A stretch of DNA of 27,638 bases from the NCBI GenBank assembly GCA_022457065.1, contig JAJGBQ010000012.1, positions 1-27,638 of the forward strand. Reading direction: 5' to 3'. Numbering within the stretch: position 1 is the stretch's first letter; each line of letters starts with the position of its first letter. Source of the stretch: Curvularia sp. ZM96 (taxonomy: Eukaryota > Ascomycota > Dothideomycetes > Pleosporales > Pleosporaceae). Positions 1 to 10,791 of the stretch are shown here, one piece after another. The position numbers and the translations under genes were made by a program. The notes below the pieces were generated by a model. That model searched no databases, had not been told where the DNA came from, and saw only the letters and a list, made by a program, of their open reading frames with translations.

Positions 1-1370
1 GAGAGTTGCTTAAACCACGGCCTCTAGTCGCTGCCTTCTATTCGAATACTCTAACTTCTTCTAACACGCTTAGGGTAGGTGACTATACTAATTAAGTAGA
101 CGAGAGTAGAGACGATCCTAGTAATTATAATAGCCAACTTCCTTTAATTATTCGCTACTACGAACCTAGAGTGCTGCTCTTCTCTTATAGGCGTTAGTAT
201 TTAGAGAGAGAGTACACAAGAAGGAATTTTAGATACTTTACTAGCTCTTAGTCTTAACGAAGTTACTCTCCTATATTATAATTAGTCTATAATTTATTAG
301 TACGAGAATTTTTACGGCTATTTATATACTTAAAGACCTAATTCTAGTATAGAAGAAGACGATTTTAACAAGGGCTCTCCTTTACCTTTAACACTATAGG
401 CCTCGCGTTTAGGACGGTCTTCTAGGTAGAGTATAGCGTGTCGTTCACGTCTAGCTTATATTTTACTACTAGGTCTTAGAGTATTTTGCTATCTAAGTCG
501 CCTAGTACCGTCTACGAATTATCTACTATATTGTGTTAAGCAAAATCGCAGATCTCCTTTATTTACAGCTTTATAGCAGCCTAGTCTAATGCGTTAACAC
601 ACTTATTCTTACCTCAATTCTTCTTACTAAGCTATAAATATACGATAGCGTTTAAGAAAGGTGCTACCTATCTAAGACTCATACTATAGAGCATAAAGGC
701 TATATTAGTAATCCCCTAGTAGTTAAATATAATCTTATTTAAGTACTTACTAACATACTTCTCGATAAAGCTAGGCTCACAATTCTTAATAGCGCTAATA
801 GCATTTAAAATCTCTTACTACTTCTTCTAGGCGACGTCTTTAGCTTATTTAAAAATAAGGTAGTAAGTCTTAAAGCTAGCCACTCCTCTATACTCGTCTA
901 TTAGTCCTTAGTTTTTCTTTAGTATAGCGCTAAACACAAGAATTAGATCGCTAAATTAATAGAAATAGGTAGAGAGAGCTTATAGAGCTACGTCTACGGC
1001 TTTCTTACCTTCCCTTAGTATAATATCTCAAAAGTAGTAGATCTACTCTTTAGCGCTACCTCTTCTAAACTTAATATTGCTAGCTATCCTAATAACCTTA
1101 GCCTAAGCTATAGTTAAGCTCTAGTTCTTGCTAATAATCTCGTTAATACTACGCGTAATAAGTTTCTCTAGCTAGAGAGAGATCTAAAGGCTACTTAGGA
1201 GCCCTAAGAGTTCTAGAGTTTTAGGTTCCTAGATATTACCTCGTAGGTTCGATAGTATATAGCTACGCTATCTCGGCGTCTAAAGCTTATAAGAGGGGCT
1301 TCTCGAGACGATCTATAGTAGGTTATCTAGAGAATTAATCGCTCGCCCCTTTTCTTTATCTTTCCGCCAT
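1..1370 (-). pseudogene. RIP-degraded ORF of unknown identity
   Basis: Read on the minus strand from an ATG at 1370, one frame stays plausible to the window edge, with interruptions almost all TAG or TAA (I noted one TGA). Those are the stops expected when CpA is changed to TpA in CAG, CAA and TGG codons. If the stops are read as former Gln/Trp codons, the product is rich in Arg, Gln, Leu and Tyr, with a basic C-terminal part. I do not recognise the family and assign no function. It lies downstream of, and in the same orientation as, the left gypsy element, and is cut by the window edge. It could be part of another mobile element. Confidence is limited because the whole region is TA-rich and alternative frames were not excluded by calculation. 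Confidence 0.35.
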
Positions 1371-2239
1371 AGCGGGTTACTTATTATAGCGTTTTAGCCT
1401 ATTAGCTCTATATACTATAGTCGTCGTAGGTGTCATAAGTATAGTATATCTTAGAGTATAAGATTAAGGTATATAAGAGAATAGAGAGGAAATAAGGCTA
1501 AGCTCTTATATCTTTAAAATAGCGGTAAATTAGCGGCCTACGTTTACTTATTATATATAAATTGTGCGTAAATAGTAGTGGTAGTATATGTGCGGTAGCG
1601 CATTTACCTAACTATATAAGTCGCGATAGTAGAATTAGAGTGTCTAGCGCTATACTTAGATTCTATTAGTACTACTACTTCTTCGTCTCTATATCTCCCC
1701 TATAACTAAGAGCTCTTTAAGGCACTTCTCTACGCTTAAAGTTTCCTCTTATTAACTTTCCTAGTACGCTACTATCTAACTAACCCTCCTACTGTGCCTA
1801 CATGCCCTATAGCCGCATAGTGTTAGGCCCTCTCCCTACCTACATTAAATTAAGCCGTCTTATAGCTCTTAAATTAGCTAGTAATTAAAGATTCTAGCTT
1901 AAATAATTAATTATCGTTTACTTCTAGCTATGTTAGTAATCGCTAGTGTCAATTACTATTAGTTTATATAGAATTAGGGTGTGTTACTAAGCACCCTAAT
2001 TCTACTAACACCACTACCTCCTATTACCTCTCTAAGTTAGAGTCCTTAGAGCTACTTAGATTAAAGTCCTAGAGGTAAGTTCGTCTCTCTAAATTAGTAA
2101 GACGCCTAGAAATTACGACTGCTAGGTATCCTAGTTAGGGTGTAGATACTGTCGAGCCCTTAGCCCTCCCTAACCTACTAACTACTAGTAGCCGCCTCAC
2201 GTCTTCTACGTCTAAGACTCTAGCACGTATTATCTCTTA
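1371..2239. other. TA-rich stretch without recognisable gene
   Basis: No coherent coding frame was recognised between the unknown minus-strand ORF and the end of the gypsy integrase. Sequence is CpA/TpG-poor and TpA-rich like its flanks, so it is probably mutated element sequence. A 3' LTR of the left gypsy element would be expected here, but nothing resembling the LTR at 9178-9677 was seen. The only clear structure is the inverted repeat at 1969-2004. Confidence 0.4.
1969..2004. repeat. Perfect 13-bp inverted repeat
   Basis: TAGAATTAGGGTG at 1969-1981 is followed after a 10-nt spacer by its exact reverse complement at 1992-2004. The same 13-mer occurs once more at 6432-6444 inside the left gypsy element. 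It could form a hairpin or be the abutted ends of an older element. No function is claimed. Confidence 0.6.
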
Positions 2240-3400
2240 CTCTTAAGACTATTTGTCTAGGTCCTATAGCTTTATCTCTCCTCTATCTTCCTACATAATC
2301 TTCTCTACCTACCTTAGGCGGAAGCGCTTTAGTCTCTAGCCTAGGGTAGTGTGAGGAAGAACCATGCCATCTAGATTCTCTAGACAATATATCCCTTAAT
2401 TAGGGCGAGCCTTATAGATTCTATATAGGCCTAGCTATCTACTATCTAGTTTCCTCTCGCGCGATATGTCGATTTCTCTTACTAAGTTCTATAGTAGTAC
2501 TAAGTCGCCTATATCTATCTCTTCTTATTAGATCTCGCTATAATTATCCTAGTACTTCTTCCGTTTAGCTCTTAGTTAGTTTATTCAAGCTATCGCGTCC
2601 TTAATAAACTAATCTCGTAGATCTAGCTATATAGCTCTTATAGCTAGTAGCTACGCACGATCTCGCACTTCCCTAAATAGAAGAGTCTGCTAGATAGGCA
2701 ACGCTAACTTAATAGGCAGAACTAGATTTTAACCTATAACTAGCTAGTATAGTGAGTAGCTAGTCTGCTCCTAGGTTAAGATATAATTAGTATAGAGTAC
2801 TATTAGCAGATTTCTTACTAATAGGCCTAACAGCTTAGCTAACGCATTAACGATAGGCTTATATCCGCCTTCGATCTTCCTATTTACTTAAGAATTATAG
2901 CTTAACGTCTAGATTCTTTAAATACGGTACGTCTACGCTAGTATCTTAACTATCTTAGAGAAGTCTAGCCCTCTATCTACGATTAGCTTCTTTATTATGC
3001 TCTATCTATATATAATGTCCTTATAGAAGAACTAAGTAATAGTAGCTAACTAGTTATTAGCTAGCGCTCAAGCTTCTAGCCATCTACTTAGGTAATCTCT
3101 TATAATAACGAGGTACTTCTTATCTATATATAGTAGCATATAGACTACGTCTACTATAATAGTTTCCTATAGTATAAAGCTATAGGTGTTTATAAGCATG
3201 TCTACCTAACGCTTTAATAATTACATTTAGCACTCTACGCAGGTCGCAAGTAGCGCCCTTACCTTCTCGTATATTCCTTTCTACTAGTAGCGTTACACAA
3301 GTAAGGAATATACTCTATTTACTCCTCTATGTCTAATCTACTTATAAATATTCTAGATCGTAGCTATCCATAGATCTAGATTATCTACTACTCTTCTAAT
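2240..3400 (-). pseudogene. Gypsy integrase (C-terminal pol), broken
   Basis: Integrase would insert the element cDNA into chromosomal DNA. Minus-strand reading shows the downstream part of the integrase core. A VDRGLDF block occurs, then a YNS..NRKIEGGYKPIVNAL stretch that matches the usual N-S-K-A-N-G-K-I-E-x-G-H block of this fungal lineage with G-to-R and H-to-Y changes. An REVRDRA...LLAIRA stretch follows. Numerous TAG/TAA codons interrupt it. The changes are transitions of the RIP kind. Limits are approximate. Confidence 0.65.
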
Positions 3401-3649
3401 CGCCATATTCCTTAATATCTTCTAGAATAGTTTACCATCTTGTATATAGAAATTTAGTGCTCTCTTCTTCTATACACGTAGCTTAGCCAGCTACTTATGT
3501 CTTAGCGATTAAAAGTTAACTAGGAACTATACGATTTCTTCTAACTTAGCTAAGTATTTAGACTTTAATACTCGTCTATCTTCTATATAATAGTTTAACT
3601 CTATATTATCTACTATATACTTAATAAACTTCTTAAGATCGTTCTTAGG

Positions 3650-4060
3650 TTCTATAAAAGGTATCTAACTATCTAGCTTTAAATAGCGTGATAGTGCGTT
3701 AGCGACAACGTTCTTCTTACTAGGTATATGCTTAATATTAAAGTCCTAGAGTAGAATAGCTAAGATCTACCTATTTATTACTAAACTAAGGTTATTAGTT
3801 AAAGAGCGGTTAAGCTATACAATAAGAGTAGCTATATCTATTTTAATTATAAAGTGCACACTATATAGATAAGTACAAAACTTCTTTAGTGTCTATAGCA
3901 TAGCCTTATACTCTAATTTCGTAGAGTGCTACTTGCTCTCTCACTCTAACTATAGCGTGCTTTTAAATCGAATAGGGTAACGTCTTCTATCAGCTCTAAG
4001 CTACTCTATGCAGGCCCCTCCTTCTTCTCTACTAGCGTTAACTATAAAGAAGATTAGGTA
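3650..4060 (-). pseudogene. Gypsy RNase H region, broken
   Basis: RNase H removes template RNA during reverse transcription. Minus-strand translation shows a VNASRR.GGA block near 4040 (former VDAS.. type), then a TKLEYKAILWTLKKF block and, near 3690, an FNIKHIPSKKNVVANALSR stretch. The last is the conserved end of gypsy RNase H domains, where an A-D-A-L-S-R motif is usual (here A-N-A-L-S-R). Stops interrupt the frame. Boundaries are estimated. Confidence 0.65.
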
Positions 4061-4299
4061 GAGACTAACGTCTAAGTAGTTAAGGTTAACTAGCGCAGGA
4101 GCCAAAGTAATAGCTATTTTTAGTGTTAATATAGCGTGCCCCTGCGCCTCTAACTACTCGAACTTCTAGCTATCTCATAGTAGTAGGAATAGTGGCTTAG
4201 TAATAAGGCTAAACCCTCGACCTAGATCTAATAGTATACGTAGATACTAATAAAACCTCTCACTTCGCGTACGTTCCTACAGGGTGGCTAGTCTATTAT

Positions 4300-5160
4300 C
4301 TTGCTAACTTTACTCTAACTAGGGTGCCTACTAAGAGGGCTAACCTTATAGCCTACTACCTCTAGTCGATCTATAAGAAAGTAGTATTTCTTGCCTAAGA
4401 CTATTCCCCCTACTCGTCTAATGTCTACGAGCACTCTATCTAGTTGCACGATATGCTTAAGAATATATTGTTAAACTTCTAGTAGAGACTTCTTATCTCT
4501 ATAGTTAGTCTTTAGTCCTCTAGACGTAATATCGTCTATAAATAGCATAGTATCTAGCTAGTAATCTTAGAAGATCTTTATTATTATCCGCTAAAATACT
4601 ACTACTAAGTTCGTGGCTTCTTATACTATAGTATATAATTTTACTAACCTAATAGATGTCTAGAATATAGTAATATCCCTACTATCTAGATATAGCGTAA
4701 TCTAATCGTAACCTAAGAAGAGATCTATAAGTAAAATAACCTTATAGCTAGCGAACCGCTCTAAGAACTCGTCTATAGTAGGTAGTAGGTTAGCGTCTCG
4801 TATACTAACGCTATTTATCTTCTGCGTATTATTAATTAGATAGATATCGCTATTCTTCTTAGAGACTAGGTGCTAAGAGTTACGATATTAACTATTACAT
4901 TTCTTAAGCGCTCCTCTTCTTAGTCGAGTGTTAATTATAGCGACTATCTTTAGCTCTAGAGACTTAGAAACTAAGAAGTCTTGTATTTGCTATGCCTTGT
5001 AAGGAATAGTGCGGATACAATAGGGCGGGCAAATATTAGATGTAATGCGACTAGACTCTTTAAATGTCTACGATAGTGCTCCTTCTCGATTAAAGAGCAT
5101 CTAGATTATTATGGCGCGTTCCTGTAACGTTAACTAATCCCTAAGGTGTAGCTTAGCTAT
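4300..5160 (-). pseudogene. Gypsy reverse transcriptase, broken
   Basis: The catalytic FIDD motif (family YxDD) reads at 4542-4531 on the minus strand. Upstream of it, around 4740-4620, an LLIDLFLGYD*ITLYLDSRD stretch corresponds to the FSGYDQ block of Ty3/gypsy RT. Downstream is the EGRHP-type segment, here degraded. TAG and TAA codons occur throughout, mostly where Trp or Gln is expected. The gene is dead. It would have copied element RNA into DNA. Domain limits are approximate. Confidence 0.75.
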
Positions 5161-7505
5161 TCGTTCTAGTGTGAGTCTTACCTCTCTTAGGAAAGTAGCA
5201 TATCTTCTTAAAGAAGTAGTTATATAGCCTAACGTCTAGCTCTTAGATACTTGCACGAAGGAGCTGCCTCTCTCTAGCTAGCTTCTTCTAATTTTCTCGA
5301 CTAAACCCTACTAAATAGTCTTGTCGTAGAATATCTACTAGTCGAACCTTCTTAGTAGTAGACTTATACAGCGTGTACAGGTCGCATCTTCTTAAGAGCT
5401 CGTTAAACTTTCGCTCCTTTAGCTACTACTAGTTTAGTTCGTACATGACTAAGTAGGAGCTAAGTGCTCTAGACATACTCGGCTTCTCTATCTAAATAAC
5501 TACGTACTTAAAAATTTAAGCTCTCTAAATATTAAAATTTCTCTAATCTTCCTTAGTAAAGATTGCTCTATATATGCTAAGGCCTGCCTCTTAATCTACT
5601 TAAGCTACTATCTAGATATACTTCACTACTATAATACATACGAAAGTATAGACTTAGTATATACGAACTTATAGGCACGACTCTCTATTAGTCGCACCTA
5701 CTATTCGTTTTCTAGATTCTTATCGTCCTTCTCGTAGACGTCTAGGTGCGCTAGGTAGTAGGGTGTTAGGTCTAACGCCACGAATACTATATTATGCTAT
5801 CTATTCTTAGATAGTATCTAATATATTACTCTTCTAAACGTATTATACTATATAGCTATTCTAGCAGCTACACACTAAGGTCCTCCTAGTATTACTAACC
5901 TTAATAGGTTCGCTATTATCCTAAATGTTATTTAGGTAGTCACTACTCTAATTTTAATAGGAATATTATATATAGTCTCTATAAATAGATTATAGGTGCT
6001 ATTTACTAATATAACTCTCTATAGAGGCTTATCTAGCTTCTACTCTATAATCTTATATAGTATTTTTAATACTTAAGCTACACTTAGACGTAGAATATTT
6101 ATCTATACTCTAGTGTCTATTAGGCACTTTACTATATAGCTAAATACTATTATCTAGCATTTAGGCAGTTTAGTTATAACCTAGACTAGGCTAGCACGAC
6201 GCTAATCACCTCGCACATATCTGCTTTAGATCTTGTCTAGATTATCGTGCTAGGTGTCTCCTCGCCTATTTACTTCGTGCCTAGTCTAAGCTCTAACCCT
6301 TTAGAAATTTGTATAATTTATATCTATAGAGTAGTAGAACTTCTCTAGGATAGTAAATAAGCTACTAAGGTCGTGTGTATTATCTTTAGAGTCTATAGAG
6401 AGTAGGGTAGCCCAAGCGTCGCCAAGCTTTATAGAATTAGGGTGCTCGCTAGCCTACCTTAATTCTGTGGTAGCTACCGCACTTAACATATTAACTAAGG
6501 CACTATCTCTACTACTACCTTCTAAATTAAATAATAAATCGCGCATCTATTTTCGCACGTCTTCTTAGCTTAATAGGTCTGTTATAGTTAGGCCTCGCAC
6601 CTCCTAACTAAGTAACGTAGCTATAATTCTCGTAGGGTAGCCCTAGGCTAAATCGCGTAGCTTAGGGCTATTAAGTAGGCCTATAAACTTTATAGCCTTC
6701 TTCTTCTTTTCTTACTAGAGTAACTATAGATCTATAGAGAGATTTTTAGACATGCTATTATAAGAGAGCTTCATAATAGTAAAGAGATCGTTATAAGGCT
6801 GGCTCACATAAGGAATTTCTAACTAGCTTTCGTAGAATTAGAAAGAGTCGTCTCCTCCTATGTCCGTGTTCTAGCTTCTTTCTATTAAAGAGATGTTATT
6901 AATGTCCGACAGTCTATCTCTATAGCTGGCTATGTACTTCTTTAGGCGGCTACGCTTCTTAACCTAGCTATCTCTCACTCTATCTACATCTCTTGCTATA
7001 GTATTCTTTAGCTTAGGGCGGCTAGCTATATTAGCTTCTAGCGTATCCCTGCCGCTATCTACATAAGCATTTAAGATAATTAATCGTGTGTTAATCTTAT
7101 CTAGCGTGGTGAAATCGTCCTCTAATCTAGGACGCATAAGGGCTCCCTAGAAGCGTTAGAAATCTTCTATTAGGTTTCCCTCACCTATGCTGTAACTATG
7201 CTTATATTAGCTAACTTTTAATAGACTAGGTCACTACCTCTAGATAAGTAGCGTCGATTACGAGAGTCTCCCTTAAACTTCTTAGATCTTACTTGTAAAG
7301 TAGGCTAATCTATTATATCGTTAGTAATATTAAAGAACTTCTAGACTTTAGCCTTTACTTAGTCAAGCTAGTACGTAGGTAGACATCTCTCTTTAATCTC
7401 GTCTAGGCGTTCTCTATAAGGACTAAAGAAGTAGGTCTTTATACGCCTCTTAGAATTAAAGGTAAAGCTTATCTAACTATTATAAAGTAGGTTGTTCTAG
7501 TCTAC
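5161..7505 (-). pseudogene. Degraded gag-pol linker with retropepsin motif
   Basis: This stretch joins gag and RT of the left element. Around 6123-6106 (minus) it reads L-I-D-T-R followed by an I-N-I-L-R-L stretch, matching the L-I-D-T-G-A active-site flap of retroviral-type aspartic proteases with the Gly codon changed GGA to AGA. The rest is stop-ridden coding remnant in which I cannot name domains. Confidence 0.5.
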
Positions 7506-8558
7506 GTATTCCCGCACTATATAGCCAACCTTACCACACATATTATAGGTGTCTCTTATCTTACTATTACTAACTCGTCTTACCTCTTAGCTAGTATTAA
7601 CGTTAATAGGAGCTCTAGAGATAAACGTTCTATTATTTCTCTCTATACTTATCCTATAGATAGTAGCACGCGATATAAAGTACGCATAGTTGCTAGGTTA
7701 GTTTAGCAATCTTCCTATCTTCTAGTAAGCTTAGAGTATGTTAATAGTAGCCATATCTATCTTTAAATTACCTAAGAACTTAATAAGATCTTTAATCTTA
7801 GGATCCACGTTAGTAGGAAGCTGCTTCTACTGCTACTCCTGTGCCTGCTATACTTTTTAGACTATATCTCGAACATCCTTAGAAGTAAACGTAGCTTTCT
7901 TATTCTCCTCGATAATCTAACGCAATCTTACATTAGCTCTACTAGTATTAGACTAGTGCAGCTTATCTAAACGTTTCTTCTTCTTATAGTATTCTTTTAG
8001 ATACTTAAATATTAAGTCTATATTATAGAAGTTCTTATTGCCTCTACTAGGACCCCCTAGCATCTAAAACATAACTACTTCCTTATTATTCTTTAGTAGG
8101 CCTCTAAAGAAGAGAAGGCCTATCTCGTCTTTAACAATTTTCTAGTTCTTAACACACTTCTCGGCCGACACTATAAACTGCGCGTAGTAGTCTCGTAGGC
8201 CTGGCTATATACGGAGACTTTCCTAAATATATGCCTAGAGGTATGCTCGCTTACCTATGTGGATACTAGTGTCTTAGTCGGCCTAGTGCTTTTTTATAGA
8301 CTTCTATAGTATCTTCTAGTCTATCTCTCTATATCTTTTTATACGCTTAATTATAAGAAGTAGGTATTAATTACTCGCATCTATATAGTCTAGCAGCACT
8401 AATACTTTTATTGGCCTAGTGTACCTCGCATTTATTATCTATTAGTCGTACTCCTATAGGAATTCCGACACATCCTTGCTAGTGAACATTAGAGTAGTAT
8501 GCTTCGGACGCACCATGTCTATAGACACTAGCGGAGGGCTTCTACTCCTCGCAGACAT
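7506..8558 (-). pseudogene. Gypsy gag with erased zinc knuckle
   Basis: Gag would form the virus-like particle and bind element RNA. An ATG at 8558 starts a fairly clean minus-strand frame (MSARSRSPPLVSIDMVRPKH...), then a long Arg/Lys/Tyr-rich helical region interrupted by TAG/TAA. It ends in a nucleic-acid-binding knuckle at 7547-7506 that reads Y-x2-C-x4-Y-x4-Y instead of C-x2-C-x4-H-x4-C. The Cys-to-Tyr and His-to-Tyr changes are exactly what TpG-to-TpA and CpA-to-TpA give. The start is chosen as the first ATG after the leader. Confidence 0.6.
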
Positions 8559-9177
8559 AGCTACTTCCTCTATAGTGTCGTCTAAGGGAGTGTAGACTAG
8601 TATAACGGTAGGAGTTATAGATAGATAGTTAGTTACTATTAGAGGAGACTAATTCTTAACTCCGCTTAGGTTCTTAATTAGTTTTAGAGACTATTCTCTA
8701 GAAGACTATTCTCCTACTAATAACTATACGAACTAAACTAATTCTAATCTAATCTAATAATAATAATACCCTCTCCTAGGTTAGTTTAGCTTAGCATTTA
8801 TTCTCTTTATCTATAGATAGATTATAGCTCTATAACTTAGTTTAAATTAGTATTTACTCGTTAGTAGATTAGTAGCACACTACGTAGTAACTTTAATAGT
8901 ACGTGGCGTCTCTATTACTTTATCGTAGTCTTCCTAAATAGGATATAGCTAGTAAGTAATCTAACTACTAGCTATATCTTACTAAAGTGTCGCCAAGCTT
9001 ACTAGGGAAGCGGTAAACCCTCTTAGGGTCTAGCTTAGTCCCTAGGTCGTCTATGGTCGTCGTCGTATTCTTAAAGTATTCGCAACTTAAGTGCACTAGT
9101 CGTATCGTCTACTAAGTAAGTGACACCTTAGGCTTCGCTATTTGTAAGAGTGTAGGTAGTACGAGGCTACAGTACCT
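8559..9177 (-). other. Untranslated leader of left gypsy element
   Basis: About 620 bp between the LTR end (9178) and the gag ATG. No ORF and no convincing primer-binding site (a TGG start next to the LTR is absent, perhaps mutated). The length is long for a leader, so the LTR may instead be an independent insertion. Confidence 0.35.
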
Positions 9178-9677
9178 TGTTACACGGGGTCTACACGGGG
9201 TAGGGGAATACTTGCCTAATCTCGGTCCGGGTTAGGGCGAGACAGTATATTAAGTAAACCATGCGATTATTTTCTAGCGATTCGTAGTAGAAAGAAGTTA
9301 TAGGAGTTTAACTAATAGTAAAAGTAATAATTAATTCTATAATAATAGAATAACTAAGTATTAATCTATATAAGAGAAGAACTTATAAGAGTTAACTATA
9401 ATAAGTATACTAATAAAATCTAACCTATTCTTATACCTATTACTATCCTATCTATCTTTACTATCTTTATAAAATAATCCCTATTCTTTCTAAAGTCTCT
9501 AAAGACACTTATTACGTGAAGGAGTGTCCTTACATCCTTAGCGTGTTTCCCTATGCTTAGCGTGAAGCTAGTCACGTGATCGCCGCCCCACGGTAATTAT
9601 TACCTTTAACGTAGCGCCTAATAGTCTCTAACCTATAGCTCTTATCTAGAAGAGATCCTTCGCTATTACTTATAATA
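9178..9677 (-). repeat. LTR (left copy, minus orientation)
   Basis: 500 bp. Its plus-strand left end TGTTACACGGGG is the reverse complement of the right end of the LTR at 10247-10728. Its right end (CTATTACTTATAATA) is a transition-mutated version of the reverse complement of that LTR's start. The two copies align along their length as inverted repeats, strongest from about 9245 to 9445. This copy is RIP-like throughout. The flanking 5-mers do not match, so no target duplication is visible. Confidence 0.85.
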
Positions 9678-9816
9678 TTATCCTCTCTCTTAGGCGTATC
9701 GTCCTAATACTCTAGGTTATTATTTTCCTGTATATTACTTAGCGCTAGCGGCGTAAATAAGTATAGAGGCATACCTGTCGTATCGTAATCGTTCCTTTCT
9801 TCTTACCTACCTAACT
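9678..9816. other. Short spacer between LTR and trapped ORF
   Basis: No gene seen. It is presumably the 5' flank of the degraded ORF that starts at 9817. Confidence 0.4.
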
Positions 9817-10246
9817 ATGCCTAAGATTTAGTCTATAACTCGCCGTATCTATTTCTAAAATTCGACCTTCTAGCGTCGAGCCCGTACTAACCGTATAAGG
9901 AACTAAGGTCTTAAGATAACTTTTTATTATAAACGTTACGAGAAGAAGAATCTTTAGTATTTTATTAATACTATAACTAGCTACTATACTAGTTATATTT
10001 CTATTTTAGCTAAGTGTAGCCTTTTTATATCTAAAGAAGAGTAGGAGAAGGTTAAGACTAAGAAGCGGTAGAAGCGTCTCGAGATTGCTCGTGCTAAAGA
10101 GCGCCAACTTTAGGCTTAGATAGAGACAGCCCGCTTGCGCCGGGAGCTCCTAGAAGTTAAGACGCGAGAGCGAGAATTTGCTAATCGAGATTATACTATC
10201 TTGTCTCTTTAGAATCGCGCGAAAGAGTAGGCCAAGAGGAACTCCG
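9817..10246 (+). pseudogene. Degraded basic/coiled-coil ORF cut by LTR insertion
   Basis: From an ATG at 9817 one frame runs about 143 codons up to the LTR boundary, broken only by TAG and TAA codons at places where Gln or Trp would fit. The N-terminal part is basic (RRARTNRIRN, then TFYYKRYEKKNL). A Cys-Ser stretch follows, and then a long Lys/Glu/Arg/Leu-rich segment (EIARAKERQL, ARLRRELLEVKTRERE) with coiled-coil character. It stops abruptly at the LTR of the right element, which therefore inserted into it. It resembles repeated fungal ORFs of unknown function seen among transposons, but I cannot name it. All breaks are RIP-type, so the sequence was repeated in the genome at some time. Confidence 0.5.
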
Positions 10247-10728
10247 TGTTACAAGTAACAGCGAAGGATCTCTCCCGGACGAGGGCCGCAGGTTGGAGAC
10301 CATTGGGCGCCACGTCAAAAGGTAATGATCACCGCGGGGCGATGGTCACGTGACTGCCGTCACGCCAAGGACAACCGTCAGTGATAGTAGGAGCATATGT
10401 GATGGCAGGGAGCTATTATAGCAGACAGGACCGTCAGTAATAGTAAGGGCTACTCTAACAGATAGGTAGATAATAATAAGTATAAGAATAGGTTAGATTT
10501 TATTATTACACTCGTTATAGTTAACTCTCTTATAAGTTTCTCTCTTATATAGATTAATACTTAGTTATTCTATTATTATAGAATTAATTATTTATTTATA
10601 TTTAGTTAAACTCCTATAACTTCTCTCTACTACAAATCGCTAGAAAATAATCGCACGGAATACTTTATACAAGTCTCGCCCTAACCTAGACTAAGACTAG
10701 ATAAGTATAGCGAAACCCCCGTGTAACA
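10247..10728 (+). repeat. 5' LTR (right copy)
   Basis: 482 bp bounded by TGTTAC (10247) and GTAACA (10723-10728), the short inverted ends expected of an LTR. It is homologous in inverted orientation to 9178-9677. The first roughly 195 bp keep many CpA/TpG and high GC, unlike the remainder of the LTR and the internal part. The gag ATG follows 63 bp after the LTR. Confidence 0.85.
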
Positions 10729-10791
10729 CTTTAACTACCTATAGATTCTATAGATAGATTTAACTAATAGTACGCCTAATTAAGATTTAAG

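Larger units (their letters stand above)
2240..9677 (-). mobile_element. Degenerate Ty3/gypsy LTR retrotransposon, RIP-mutated
   Basis: Minus-strand translation gives, in order, gag with a mutated zinc knuckle, a retropepsin-like motif, reverse transcriptase, RNase H and integrase, which is the Ty3/gypsy (Metaviridae) order. Every domain is full of in-frame TAG/TAA. The putative 5' LTR is 9178-9677. No 3' LTR was found on the left, so the lower limit is set at the last recognisable integrase-side coding. The pol sequence (an FIDDIT RT motif) belongs to a different gypsy lineage from the chromodomain element to the right, although the two carry LTRs of one family. The element cannot encode functional products. 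It is a fossil retrotransposon of a fungal genome. Confidence 0.8.

Noticed and set aside
1371..2239. 3' LTR of the left gypsy element
   Set aside because: Nothing resembling the 9178-9677 LTR was found by eye.
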